Assembly (NCBI RefSeq): GCF_025263565.1
Contig: NZ_CP079865.1
Span: forward strand, 6,076,001 to 6,140,000
Reading direction: 5' to 3'
DNA from: Mycobacterium sp. SMC-8
GTDB taxonomy: Bacteria; Actinomycetota; Actinomycetes; Mycobacteriales; Mycobacteriaceae
Length of the DNA stretch: 64,000 nucleotides
The notes under the pieces were generated by a model. It was given only the letters and a program-made list of their open reading frames with translations, searched no databases and had not been told where the DNA came from. Both the position numbers and the translations under genes were made by a program. Every line of letters begins with the position of its first letter. Position 1 is the stretch's first letter. Below are positions 24,998 to 34,116 of this stretch, piece after piece.

Positions 24998-25780
24998 CTA
25001 CTTGATGTTGGCCTTCATCTCGTCGAGGTTCACCAGCACCGGCCATCCCCCGACGCTGAGCGCGTTGCCGTGGCCGGTCTGGTGGACGTCGAACACCGAC
25101 TGGATCGCCGCGTAGAACCCCTGCACGTCCAGCGTCTGGTTCACCGCCCGCTTGGCCTGACGCAGCGCGAACGGCGGCATCGTGGCGATCTGCTCGGCGA
25201 GAGTTCGGGTCTCGGTATCGAGCTGATCCCGGGGCACCACGCGGTTGACCATGCCCGTGGCCGCCACCTCGTCGGCTGACATCGCCCGGCCGGTGAACAG
25301 GATCTCCTTGGCCTTGCGGGGCCCGAGTTCCCAGGTGTGCCCGTGATATTCGACGCCACCGATACCCATCAGCACCACCGGGTCGGAGAACTGAGCGTCA
25401 TCGGCGGCGATGATCAGGTCACACGGCCAGCACAACAGCAGGCCGCCGGAGATGCAGCGGCCCTGGACGGCCGCGATGGACGGTTTGGGCACATTCCGCC
25501 AGCGCAGCGTGTACTCGAGGTAACGCCTGGCCTCGTGCTGGATGATGAATTCCAGCGTGATCTTGTCCGGCACGGGACCGCCACCGCGCAGATCGTGCCC
25601 CGCCGAGAAATGCTTGCCGTTGGCCCGGAGCACGATCACCGACACGTCGCTGTCCTGGGCCGCCCGCGTCCACGCCGCGTCGAGTTCGTCGAGCAGTTCC
25701 GGGTTCTGCGCGTTGGCGGCCTCCGGCCGGTTCAGTGTGATCGTGGCGATCCGGTCGCTGACGTGGTAGTCGATGTACAC
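24998..25780 (-). CDS. Enoyl-CoA hydratase/isomerase
   Basis: 260 aa crotonase. Oxyanion-hole segments are HFSAGHDLRG and VQGRCISGGLLLCWPCDLI. The canonical first Glu position is in VVLMGIGGVEYHGHTWELGPRKA, so the catalytic acids are not the usual pair. It hydrates or isomerises an enoyl-CoA. It is convergent with the preceding dehydrogenase pair and divergent from the TetR gene at 25929, and the shared promoter region contains a perfect regulon palindrome. Confidence 0.9.
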   Translation of the reverse strand: MYIDYHVSDRIATITLNRPEAANAQNPELLDELDAAWTRAAQDSDVSVIVLRANGKHFSAGHDLRGGGPVPDKITLEFIIQHEARRYLEYTLRWRNVPKPSIAAVQGRCISGGLLLCWPCDLIIAADDAQFSDPVVLMGIGGVEYHGHTWELGPRKAKEILFTGRAMSADEVAATGMVNRVVPRDQLDTETRTLAEQIATMPPFALRQAKRAVNQTLDVQGFYAAIQSVFDVHQTGHGNALSVGGWPVLVNLDEMKANIK

Positions 25781-25855
25781 GGGACTCCTCGGGGTTCGGG
25801 AGCGGAAAGAAGTCGGCCGGCCCGGTGCGCATCTGGGCCTTCTGTTATCACCAAG

Positions 25856-25874
25856 ATGAGAATACTATTCTCAT
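25856..25874. promoter_or_regulatory. Palindrome ATGAGAA-N5-TTCTCAT, regulon site 2
   Basis: Perfect 7-bp arms; the core GAGAATACTATTCTC is a full 15-bp palindrome around a central C. It lies between the divergent enoyl-CoA hydratase (start 25780) and the TetR gene (start 25929). This is the best match of the four sites. The adjacent TetR is the first candidate for its binding protein. Confidence 0.75.
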
Positions 25875-25928
25875 GGTGAGGAAGTTACAATCTCGGACAC
25901 GTGCGCCGAGGGAGGGTCGAGGACCGCT

Positions 25929-26648
25929 ATGGCAAGGCGTTCTCCGGTACAGTCAGTTCATGTTCTCCCCAATCGGTCTGCGTCTGAGCCTGCGGTGACC
26001 AGCCCCAGCGAAGAACCTGCTTGGAAGCAGCGTGCGGTCGAGCGTTCGATCAAGACAGCCAAACTGCGTGCGGCTCAACGCGTGCAGCGGTTCCTCGACG
26101 CTGCCCAGGCGATCATCATCGAGAAGGGCAGCACCGACTTCACGGTCCAGGAGGTCGTCGACCGCTCCCGCCAGTCACTGCGCAGCTTCTACCTGCAGTT
26201 CGACGGCAAACACGAACTTCTTCTGGCGCTCTTCGAGGACGCCCTCAGTCGCTCTGCCGACCAGATCCGCGCCGCCACCGCCGGCCACGAGGACCCGCTC
26301 GAACGACTGAAGGTCGCCATCCAGCTGTTGTTCGAATCGTCCCGGCCGGACCCGGCTGCCAAGCGTCCGCTGTTCACCGATTTCGCACCGCGGTTGCTGG
26401 TGTCACATCCCTCTGAGGTCAAGGTGGCCCACGCCCCGCTGCTGGCGTTGCTCACCGAGCTGATGGAGGAAGCCGGCGCGGCCGGACAGCTCCGCGAGGG
26501 CATAAACCCGAAGCGAATGGCCGCGATGACGATGCAGACCGTGATGTTCGTGGCGCAGTCCAGCGGAGACGTCGATGAAAACGCCGCGCACCCCATTACC
26601 GCGGACGAGGTGTGGGACTTCTGCGCCCACGGCTTCGCCGCCGTCTGA
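25929..26648 (+). CDS. TetR-family transcriptional regulator, candidate regulon repressor
   Basis: 239 aa. An N-terminal arm of about 45 residues precedes the DNA-binding domain: RVQRFLDAAQAIIIEKGSTDFTVQEVVDRS then RQSLRSFYLQFDGKHELLLALFEDAL. The rest is a ligand-binding domain. The palindrome 55 bp upstream and its copies at the second Rieske operon, the IclR/hydrolase promoter and the SDR at 61863 suggest that this protein represses itself and those units. That is inference. A clear intrinsic terminator follows. Confidence 0.88.
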   Translation: MARRSPVQSVHVLPNRSASEPAVTSPSEEPAWKQRAVERSIKTAKLRAAQRVQRFLDAAQAIIIEKGSTDFTVQEVVDRSRQSLRSFYLQFDGKHELLLALFEDALSRSADQIRAATAGHEDPLERLKVAIQLLFESSRPDPAAKRPLFTDFAPRLLVSHPSEVKVAHAPLLALLTELMEEAGAAGQLREGINPKRMAAMTMQTVMFVAQSSGDVDENAAHPITADEVWDFCAHGFAAV

Positions 26649-26666
26649 GACGAGAGTCACCCTCTT

Positions 26667-26693
26667 GCCGGCCTAGAGGCCGGCTCACTTTTT
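26667..26693 (+). terminator. Intrinsic terminator after TetR
   Basis: GCCGGCCT-AG-AGGCCGGC (26667-26684) forms a stem of 7-8 GC-rich pairs and is followed, after four bases, by a run of five T (26689-26693). It lies 19 bp beyond the TetR stop. Confidence 0.8.
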
Positions 26694-26885
26694 CGCGCAA
26701 GCACGTTTTCCTCGGCGACCCGATCTTGACGCTGCTCATTCCATGAGAGGACAGTTCTTCTCAACGGAGAGGAGTAATTGCGTGGGGCGAGTCTGCCATT
26801 GACACTCGCGTACCGGCAATGACAAAGTTGTGAGACAAATTGCAGCCCGATGTCTTACTGAGACTGATCCAGCGAGAGGGACACC

Positions 26886-28097
26886 GTGACGATCAGCGCC
26901 GACAACTCCGACGTGCAGGACGCCGATACCGCAGCGCAGTTGTACTACGACCCCTACAGCGTCGACCTCAACATGAACCCATACCCGGTATTCGCCCGCA
27001 TCCGGGAAGAAGCGCCGCTGTATTACAACGAGAAACACGACTTCTACGCGTTGAGCCGTTTCGACGACGTCAACAAAGCGATCATCGATCACGAAACGTT
27101 CATCTCCGGACGGGGCGCGCTGCTGGAGATCATCAAGTCGGGCATGGAGATCCCGCCGGGCACATTGATTTTCGAGGATCCGCCGATCCACAACATCCAC
27201 CGCAACCTGCTGTCACGGATGTTCACCCCGCGCAAGGTGCACGCGTTGGAACCGCAGATTCGCGAGTTCACCGCCCGCTGTCTCGATCCGCTGGTCGACA
27301 CCGGCCGCTTCGATTTCGTCAACGATCTCGGCGAGCAGATGCCCATGCGTGTGATCGGCATGCTGCTCGGGATTCCCGAGGAAGATCAGCGCCGGGTCAC
27401 CGATCACGGTGAGGCCACTTTGCAGAGCGAGCAGGTTGACCTGCTGGCCACCGGCGAAGTCTTCGCGGAGTTCATCGACTACCGGACCAAACATCCGTCT
27501 GACGACATCATGACCGACCTACTCAACGTCGAGTTCGCCGACGAGACCGGCACCGTGCGCCGGTTGACCCGCGACGAACTGCTGATGTATCTGACCGTCG
27601 TCGCCACCGCGGGGGCCGAGACCACCACCCGACTGATCGGCTGGGCCGGAAAGACGTTGGCCGACTATCCCGATCAGCGTCGCGAGCTCGTCGAGAACCC
27701 GGAACTGATCCCCGCCGCGGTCGAAGAGATCCTGCGCTGGGAGCCGCCGGCCTTGCAGGTGGCCCGCTACGTGGCGCGCGACACCGAGTACTACGGCCAG
27801 AAGGTGCCTGCCGGCAGCGCCATCCTGCTGCTGGTCGGGGCGGCCAACCGTGACCACCGCCGCTTCGCCCCCGACGGCGATGTCTTCGACATCCATCGAG
27901 AACTACGCTCGCACCTGACCTTCGGCGCCGGAACACATTTCTGCATGGGCAACGCCCTCGCCCGGCTGGAGGGCCGCATCGCCCTGGAGGAGATCCTCAA
28001 GCGGTTCCCGTCCTGGGAGGTTGACTGGCCAAACGCCCGTCCGTCACAGACCACGGCGGTCCGCGGCTGGGAATCCATGCCCACCTTCGTCTCTTGA
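26886..28097 (+). CDS. Cytochrome P450
   Basis: 403 aa, a soluble bacterial P450. I-helix oxygen-activation motif AGAETTT; K-helix E-x2-R in EEILRWEPP; heme loop FGAGTHFCMGN with the axial Cys353. No transmembrane anchor. It monooxygenates an unidentified substrate using a ferredoxin and reductase encoded elsewhere. It is 37 bp upstream of a mycofactocin-type alcohol dehydrogenase, so a likely sequence is hydroxylation to an alcohol followed by oxidation to a ketone or aldehyde. About 190 bp of upstream sequence has no gene. Confidence 0.95.
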   Translation: MTISADNSDVQDADTAAQLYYDPYSVDLNMNPYPVFARIREEAPLYYNEKHDFYALSRFDDVNKAIIDHETFISGRGALLEIIKSGMEIPPGTLIFEDPPIHNIHRNLLSRMFTPRKVHALEPQIREFTARCLDPLVDTGRFDFVNDLGEQMPMRVIGMLLGIPEEDQRRVTDHGEATLQSEQVDLLATGEVFAEFIDYRTKHPSDDIMTDLLNVEFADETGTVRRLTRDELLMYLTVVATAGAETTTRLIGWAGKTLADYPDQRRELVENPELIPAAVEEILRWEPPALQVARYVARDTEYYGQKVPAGSAILLLVGAANRDHRRFAPDGDVFDIHRELRSHLTFGAGTHFCMGNALARLEGRIALEEILKRFPSWEVDWPNARPSQTTAVRGWESMPTFVS

Positions 28098-28134
28098 TTC
28101 CGAACAACCCACCACCACAAAAGGATTGAACGAC

Positions 28135-28971
28135 ATGGCAGGACGTGTAGAAGGCAAGGTCGCTTTCGTCACCGGTGCGGCGCGCGGGCAGGGACGCGCG
28201 CATGCCGTCCGGCTGGCCGAAGAGGGCGCCGACATCATCGCCGTCGACATCTGCAAGCAGATCGACAGCGTGCTGATCCCGCTGTCCTCGCCGGAGGACC
28301 TCGCGCAGACCGCCGATCTGGTCAAGAACGCCGGGGGCCGCATCCACACCGCCGAGGTCGACGTGCGTGACTTCGACGCGTTGAAGGCCGCCGTGGACGC
28401 CGGCGTGGAGGAGTTCGGCAGGCTCGACATCATCGTCGCCAACGCCGGCATCGGCAACGGCGGGCAGTTGCTGCACGACACCGGTGAGCCCGACTGGGAC
28501 GACATGATCGGCGTCAACCTGTCCGGCGTCTGGAAGACCGTCAAGGCCGGCGTCCCCCACATCCTCGAAGGTGGCCGCGGCGGCTCCATCATCCTGACCA
28601 GCTCGGTCGGCGGTCTGAAGGCCTATCCGCACACCGGCCACTACGTCGCCGCCAAACACGGCGTGGTCGGCCTGATGCGCACCTTCGCCGTCGAACTCGG
28701 CGCTCAGAACATCCGCGTCAACTCCGTGCACCCGACCAACGTGAACACCCCGCTGTTCATGAATGAGCCGACGATGAAGCTGTTCCGCCCCGATCTGGAG
28801 AACCCGGGCCCTGACGACATGAAGGTCGTGGGCCAGTTGATGCACACCCTGCCCATCGGGTGGGTGGAGCCCGATGACATCGCCAACGCGGTTCTTTTCC
28901 TGGCGTCCGACGAGGCGCGTTTCATCACCGGTGTCACACTGCCGGTCGACGGCGGCAGCTGCCTGAAGTAA
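28135..28971 (+). CDS. Mycofactocin-coupled SDR oxidoreductase
   Basis: 278 aa, short-chain dehydrogenase. The cofactor motif GKVAFVTGAARGQGRAHAVR and the extended loop AVDICKQIDSV after strand 2 match the family that retains NAD and re-oxidises through mycofactocin. Catalytic Ser in LTSSVGG and Y-x3-K in HYVAAKHG. It oxidises secondary alcohols such as carveol-like terpenoids. Start follows AAAAGGA. It follows the P450, which supports sequential oxidation. The mycofactocin link rests on family resemblance; the mft genes are not in this window. Confidence 0.9.
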   Translation: MAGRVEGKVAFVTGAARGQGRAHAVRLAEEGADIIAVDICKQIDSVLIPLSSPEDLAQTADLVKNAGGRIHTAEVDVRDFDALKAAVDAGVEEFGRLDIIVANAGIGNGGQLLHDTGEPDWDDMIGVNLSGVWKTVKAGVPHILEGGRGGSIILTSSVGGLKAYPHTGHYVAAKHGVVGLMRTFAVELGAQNIRVNSVHPTNVNTPLFMNEPTMKLFRPDLENPGPDDMKVVGQLMHTLPIGWVEPDDIANAVLFLASDEARFITGVTLPVDGGSCLK

Positions 28972-29086
28972 CCGACGCCAGTGACCGAGCCCCGAACTGC
29001 CGTCCGAGCAGGACAAGTGGCCGCGGTACCGCGCATACGTCTGCGGCTGACGCATTCGGCGAAACCACCGTGATCATGAGGCGCGA

Positions 29087-30549
29087 GTGGTTGCATATCC
29101 GTCCATGAGGCGGCTCAACGGCATGGACGCCATGCTGTTGTACAGCGAGACCCCCAACCTGCACACCCACACCCTCAAGGTGGCTGTGATCGACGCGTCG
29201 GGCTACGACGGTGACTACGGTTTCGACGCGTTCCGGCGCACCGTCGCCCGGCGGCTGCACCTTCTCGACCCGCTGCGGTACCGGTTGGTCGACATCCCGT
29301 GGCGGCTGCACCACCCGATGTGGCTGGAGGACTGTCCGGTCGACCTGGACTATCACCTGCGCCGCGTGCAGGTGATAGTCCAGGTCGACCGGGCCGGCGG
29401 CGCGAACTCGACCGTGTCATCGGAGAAATCGCCAGCACACCGCTGGACCGCAGTAAGCCGCTGTGGGAGTTCCACTTCGCCGAAGGCATGGCCGACGACC
29501 GCTTCGCACTCATCGGCAAGGTGCACCACACCCTCGCCGACGGTGTCGCATCGGCGAATCTGCTTGCCCGGCTGATGGATCTGGCCGGCGACGTGCAGGA
29601 CGAGCGGGACGAACCGCCCGCGTCATGCGAGCAGCCCTCCGCGCGGGAGCTGCTGCGCGCGGCACAGCTCGACCACGTCCGGAACATCGCTGGGCTTCCC
29701 GGACTGGTGGCCGACGCCGCGCGGGGGGTCAGGCGGCTGCGCCGCCGCAGCAGGCAGCGTCGGGCCGTGCCCGACCTCGCCAAGCCGTTCAACGCTCCGC
29801 CGACCTTCCTCAACCACATCGTGTCCCCGGTACGGACCTTCGCGACCGCGACGCTCTCCCTAACCGAGGTGAAGGAGACCACGAAACACCTCGGTGTCAC
29901 CTTCAACGACGTGGTGCTCGCCGTAGCGGCCGGCGGTCTACGCGAGCTGCTGCTGCGCTACGACGGTCGCGCCGACCGCCCGATCATGGCGACGGTGCCG
30001 GTGGCCACCGACAAGTCCACCGAAAGGATCACCGGCAACGAGATCGGCGGGATGATGGTGTCGATGCCCGTGCACATCGACGACCCGCTGGAGCGGGTGC
30101 GGTTGATCTCGCTGGCCACCGCGCGCGCCAAGGAGACGCACGACCTTCTCGGTCCCACGCTGCAGGGCAGAATGCTCGAATACCTGCCGCCGCCTTTGGC
30201 GCCCGCGTTGTTCCGGGCGCAGGCCAAGCGCGCCGACCACAACCGGCTGATGAACGTCGCGGTGTCCAACGTGCCCGGCCCAAGGCGGCGCGGACACATC
30301 GGCGGAGCGCCGGTGAGCGAGATCTATTCGGTCGGTGTGCTTTCCGCCGGCTCGGCGTTCAACATGACCGTGTGGAGCTACGTCGACCAACTCGACATCG
30401 CGGTGCTGTCCGACGACCGCACGTTCGACGACCCGCACGAGGCCACCGACGCTGTCGTGCACGCCTTCGACGAATTGCGCCGGGCCTGCGGTCTGCCCTC
30501 GGCGGGCACGGTCGATTCCGCCATGGCGCCGGCGACCGCCGAAGGCTGA
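29087..30549 (+). pseudogene. Wax ester synthase/diacylglycerol acyltransferase (WS/DGAT), frameshifted
   Basis: The 5' part (from GTG 29087) encodes the typical start MRRLNGMDAMLLYSETPN and continues to DYHLRRVQV in one frame. The 3' part resumes at GRRRELDRVIGEIASTPLD in another frame and continues to 30549. The catalytic H-H-x3-D-G (VHHTLADG) is in the 3' part, as are late motifs NDVVLAVAAGGLRE and SNVPGP. The break coincides with a perfect 24-bp inverted repeat at 29336-29392. An intact enzyme would make storage wax esters or triacylglycerol from acyl-CoA at the membrane. As written, no full product can be made without a frame change. Confidence 0.85.
29336..29392. repeat. Perfect 24-bp inverted repeat at WS/DGAT frameshift
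   Basis: Arms 29336-29359 and 29369-29392 are exact reverse complements (starting CCGGTCGACCTGG) around a 9-bp centre. The left arm encodes expected protein (PVDLDYHL); the right arm encodes nothing expected for the family. The right arm therefore looks like a copied, inverted insertion. Confidence 0.9.
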
Positions 30550-30550
30550 C

Positions 30551-32179
30551 TCAGCTCCCGCGGAGTTCGTTGCGCAGAATCTTGCCGGTGCTGCCGCGCG
30601 GCAGCTCCTCCATGATGGTGATGTCGCGGGGCACTTTGTAATTCGCCAGGTTCTCGCGGACGTGTTGCTTGAGTTCGTCGACGGTGACGCTGCAGCCCGG
30701 GGCCGGGACGACGAACGCGGACAGCCGCTGCCCGTACTGTTCGTCGTCGACGCCGAGGACGGCGGCCTCAGCAACCGCGGGGTGGGCGACGAGTGTCTTC
30801 TCGACCTCGATGGGATAGACGTTCTCGCCGCCGGAGACGATCATCTCGTCGTCCCGTCCGACCACGAACAACCGGCCCGCCTCGTCCAGGTAACCCAAGT
30901 CTCCCGAAGCCATGAAGCCGTCGTGGAAGTCCTTGTTGGCGCCGGAGGTGTAACCGTCGAACAACGTGGAGCTGCGGACGAAAATCTGCCCGACCTCCCC
31001 CGTCGGCACCTCGCGGTGGTCTGCGCCGAGGATCCGGAGCTGCGTGCCGTCGGCCGGCCGGCCCGCGGTGTCCGGCGCGGCACGCAGGTCGGCGGGCGTC
31101 GCGGTGGCGATCATGCCGGCTTCGGTGGCGTTGTAGTTGTTGTAGATGACGTCACCGAACTGGTCCATGAAGGCGGTCACGATGTCGGGGCGCATCCGTG
31201 AACCAGAGGCGGTGGCGAACCGTAACGTCTTGCCGCTGTATCGGTTTCGCACGTCATCGGGGAGTTCCATGATCCGATCGAACATCACCGGCACCACCGC
31301 CAGACCGGTGGCGCGGTGGCGGTCGATCAACTCCAGCGTCGCCTCGGGATCGAACTTGCGGCGGGTGACGATGGGGCAGGCAAGCAGCGCGGCGAACAGC
31401 AGTTGCGAGAACCCCCAGGCGTGGAACATCGGCGCGGCGACCACGATCGGTTCCTCGGCGCGCCACGGGGTCCGGTCGAGTACGGCCTTGAGGTCACCGG
31501 CGCCCCCGCTGCCGGCAGAACGCTTGGCGCCCTTGGGGGTCCCGGTCGTGCCGGAGGTCAGCAGAATGACGTCGCTCTTACGCTCGGCCGGTTTCGGGCG
31601 CAGGCCCAGGTGCGCGTCGATCAGGGCTTGCAGCGTGGAGGGACGTGACCCATCTCCCGTCGCTACGCTCGCCCCTGATCCGTCGTCGACCCAGCCCAGG
31701 ATCCGCTGCGCATGCGGCCGGTTTCGCAGCGCACGGTCCACCGTCTCGGTGAACTCCTGGTCGTAGATGACGACGTCGGCGCCCTCCCGGTCGATGACCT
31801 CGGCCATCGCCGGGCCGGCGAAAGACGTGTTCAGCAGCAGCACGTCCGCGCCGATGCGGTTCGCCCCGACAAGCGCCTCGACGAAACCGCGGTGGTTGCG
31901 GCACATCACCGCGACGGTCCGCGGCGCATGCTGTTGCAGTGCGACACCGAGCGCGTCGCAGCGGTCGTCGAGCTCCTTCCACGTCAATGTGCCGAGTTCG
32001 TCGATGATTCCGGGGCGGTCCGGGCACCGCTGCGCGGCCGCGGCGAACCCAACCGTCGCGGTCAGCCCCGCGCGGCGCATCGCCAGACCCATCCGCAGAT
32101 ACCGGTCGGGGCGCATCGGCGCGATGAGCCGTGCGCGCCAGAGTGTGGCAAGGAGGCCCAGCTGATCGGCCATCGTCAC
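30551..32179 (-). CDS. Acyl-CoA synthetase (FadD, AMP-binding)
   Basis: 542 aa adenylate-forming enzyme. Phosphate loop LLTSGTTGTPKGAKR; acid-binding aromatic region YNNYNATEAGM; hinge and ATP-binding GDLGYLDEAGRLFVVGRDDEMI; C-terminal catalytic Lys in PRGSTGKILRNEL. It activates a free carboxylic acid to acyl-CoA. The GTG start overlaps the acyltransferase stop by 4 nt (an ATG two codons in is possible). It ends one base from the WS/DGAT stop (convergent). The pairing with an acyltransferase suggests lipid assembly or detoxification. Confidence 0.93.
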   Translation of the reverse strand: MTMADQLGLLATLWRARLIAPMRPDRYLRMGLAMRRAGLTATVGFAAAAQRCPDRPGIIDELGTLTWKELDDRCDALGVALQQHAPRTVAVMCRNHRGFVEALVGANRIGADVLLLNTSFAGPAMAEVIDREGADVVIYDQEFTETVDRALRNRPHAQRILGWVDDGSGASVATGDGSRPSTLQALIDAHLGLRPKPAERKSDVILLTSGTTGTPKGAKRSAGSGGAGDLKAVLDRTPWRAEEPIVVAAPMFHAWGFSQLLFAALLACPIVTRRKFDPEATLELIDRHRATGLAVVPVMFDRIMELPDDVRNRYSGKTLRFATASGSRMRPDIVTAFMDQFGDVIYNNYNATEAGMIATATPADLRAAPDTAGRPADGTQLRILGADHREVPTGEVGQIFVRSSTLFDGYTSGANKDFHDGFMASGDLGYLDEAGRLFVVGRDDEMIVSGGENVYPIEVEKTLVAHPAVAEAAVLGVDDEQYGQRLSAFVVPAPGCSVTVDELKQHVRENLANYKVPRDITIMEELPRGSTGKILRNELRGS

Positions 32180-32973
32180 CCCAGCACCGGGAAGCGGCGT
32201 TTGCGGGCGAGTTCATCGAGTGCAGCCTGCATCACCGACCGGATGTGCCGGTCAACCTCGTCGATGTCGGGATCGCCTCCGAACTCGGCGGTGATGTCGA
32301 CGGGGTCGAGCGCCCGGGTCACGATCTTCGACGGCAGCGGCAGGTTGGGCGGGAAGATCACCGACAGCCCGAACGGGAACCCCACACTCACGGGCAGGAT
32401 CTCCATCCGGGCGCGGGTCAGGCCGATCCGGCGGGCGATCGAATCGCCCCGGGCGAGGAACATCTGCGTCTCCTGGGCCCCGATCGACACCACGGGAACG
32501 ATCGGCACACCGGCTTCCAGCGCGGTGCGCACGTATCCGGTGCGGCCGGCGAAATCGACCACGTTCGCCGTCATGGTCGGCCGGTACGAGTCGTAGTCAC
32601 CGCCGGGGAACACCAGAACCACCGCGCCGGAACGCAACGCGGCCGCCGCGTTCTCACGGCTGGCTTCGATAACCCCCGCCTTGCGCAGCAGGTCGCCGAG
32701 CGGGCCCATGAACACGCCGTAATGAGCAAGCGTGTACAACGGTCGATCGAAGCCGAAGTGTTCGTAGAACGCGGGCGCGAAGACCATCACGTCCGGTGTC
32801 AGCATGCCGCCGGAGTGGTTCGACACCACCAGCGCGCCGCCCTCGGAGGGCACCGATCCGATGCCGTGGACCTCCGCGCGGAAGTAACGCCTGATCACCG
32901 GCCCCACCCAATTGGCGATTTGCCGGGTGAATCCGGGGTCCCATTTGGCCGTCTCGGCGCGCGCGTCGGACAT
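32176..32973 (-). CDS. PlsC-like acyltransferase
   Basis: 265 aa from ATG 32973. The acyl-CoA:glycerophosphate acyltransferase region is recognisable as VSNHSGGMLTPD, with NH and a downstream D spaced wider than the classic H-x4-D, as in mycobacterial relatives. FPGGDYDSYRP forms the second block. It probably transfers an acyl group to a lipid precursor at the membrane; no clear transmembrane helix is seen. It is divergent from the epimerase at 33036 and co-transcribed with FadD. Confidence 0.85.
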   Translation of the reverse strand: MSDARAETAKWDPGFTRQIANWVGPVIRRYFRAEVHGIGSVPSEGGALVVSNHSGGMLTPDVMVFAPAFYEHFGFDRPLYTLAHYGVFMGPLGDLLRKAGVIEASRENAAAALRSGAVVLVFPGGDYDSYRPTMTANVVDFAGRTGYVRTALEAGVPIVPVVSIGAQETQMFLARGDSIARRIGLTRARMEILPVSVGFPFGLSVIFPPNLPLPSKIVTRALDPVDITAEFGGDPDIDEVDRHIRSVMQAALDELARKRRFPVLG

Positions 32974-32981
32974 GGTGGCGA

Positions 32982-33014
32982 ATATGATACTCTCCGATAA
33001 CGAGAATGTCATAT
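32982..33014. promoter_or_regulatory. 13-bp inverted repeat in divergent promoter
   Basis: ATATGATACTCTC and GAGAATGTCATAT match at 11 of 13 positions around a 7-bp centre. It lies between the acyltransferase (start 32973) and the epimerase (start 33036). The inner TCTC-N7-GAGA arrangement resembles the element at 18887. It is likely an operator for one or both genes. Confidence 0.55.
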
Positions 33015-33035
33015 CCGCAGCCAGGAGGCTATCTT

Positions 33036-34097
33036 ATGTCGGGTGCCGTCCTCGTCACCGGCGGCTTCGGCCTCGTCGGGTCCGCAACGGTGCAGCGGCT
33101 GGTGGAGCTGGGCCGCCGCGTCGTCGTCGCCGACCTCGGCACCCCGGCCAACCGCGCCGCCGCCGAACGCCTTCCCGCCGGGGTGTCGGTTCGGTGGACC
33201 GACCTGACCGATGCCGACCAGACCGCCCGACTGGTCGCCGAGGTCGCGCCCGAGGTGATCATCCACCTCGCGGCCATCATCCCGCCGGGGATCTACAAGA
33301 ATCGGGCGTTGGCGCGCCGCGTGAACGTGGACGCGACGGCCACACTGGTGCGCGTCGCTGAGGCCCAACCCACTCCCCCGCGTTTCGTACAGGCGTCCAG
33401 CAATGCCGTCTACGGCGCGCGCAACCCATTCATGTCGGAGGGTCCCGTCACCGCGGATACGCCGATGAAGCACTCCGACCTGTACAGCGCGCACAAGGCC
33501 GAAGCGGAGACGATCGTGCGCTCCTCGTCACTGGAGTGGGTGGTGTTGCGCCTCGGCGGTGTGCTCAGCGTCGACCCCAAGGCGATTCCGTTCAGTGCCG
33601 ATGCACTGTATTTCGAGAGCGTGCTGCCTGCTGACGGCCGGTTGCACAGCGTCGATGTCCGGGATGTGGCATGGGCTTTCGCCGCCGCGACGACGGCCGA
33701 GGTGGCACGCGAGATCCTGCTGATCGCCGGGGACGACTCACACCGCGTGCTGCAGGGCGAGGTGGGTCGCGCCCTTGCCGAGTCGCGCGGCCTCAAGGGC
33801 GGGCTGGTGCCGGGACGTAAGGGGAACCCCAACAGTGACGAGGACTGGTTCGTCACCGACTGGATGGACACCACCCGCGCCCAGGAGGCGCTGCAGTTCC
33901 AGCACCATTCCTGGCAGGACATGCTCGACGAGGCGCACCGGCGCGCCGGCGCGTCACGGTATGCGCTGCGGGTCGCGGCGCCGCTCATCAGGGCGATCCT
34001 CAAGCGGCGCTCGGCCTACTGGAGGCAACCCGGTCAGTACGCCGACCCCTGGGGCGCGATCAAGCGCAAGATCGGTGACCCGTCGCCTGATTCGTAG
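33036..34097 (+). CDS. NAD-dependent epimerase/dehydratase (extended SDR)
   Basis: 353 aa from ATG 33036, which follows AGGAGG by 7 nt. Rossmann motif VTGGFGLVGSATVQRL at the N-terminus; catalytic Y-x3-K in YSAHKAEAETIV; ASSNAVYGAR before it. Such proteins oxidise or epimerise sugar nucleotides, or act as 3beta-hydroxysteroid dehydrogenase-like enzymes. Downstream is the IS element, which begins 20 bp after the stop. No other gene shares its strand nearby, so it appears monocistronic. Confidence 0.88.
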   Translation: MSGAVLVTGGFGLVGSATVQRLVELGRRVVVADLGTPANRAAAERLPAGVSVRWTDLTDADQTARLVAEVAPEVIIHLAAIIPPGIYKNRALARRVNVDATATLVRVAEAQPTPPRFVQASSNAVYGARNPFMSEGPVTADTPMKHSDLYSAHKAEAETIVRSSSLEWVVLRLGGVLSVDPKAIPFSADALYFESVLPADGRLHSVDVRDVAWAFAAATTAEVAREILLIAGDDSHRVLQGEVGRALAESRGLKGGLVPGRKGNPNSDEDWFVTDWMDTTRAQEALQFQHHSWQDMLDEAHRRAGASRYALRVAAPLIRAILKRRSAYWRQPGQYADPWGAIKRKIGDPSPDS

Positions 34098-34116
34098 TCG
34101 GCCCGGTCCGGCTTAG

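Noticed and set aside
26740..26780. Another copy of the regulon palindrome upstream of the P450
   Set aside because: TGAGA and TCTCA are present, but separated by 10 bp rather than in the GAGAAT-N3-ATTCTC arrangement; probably coincidental.
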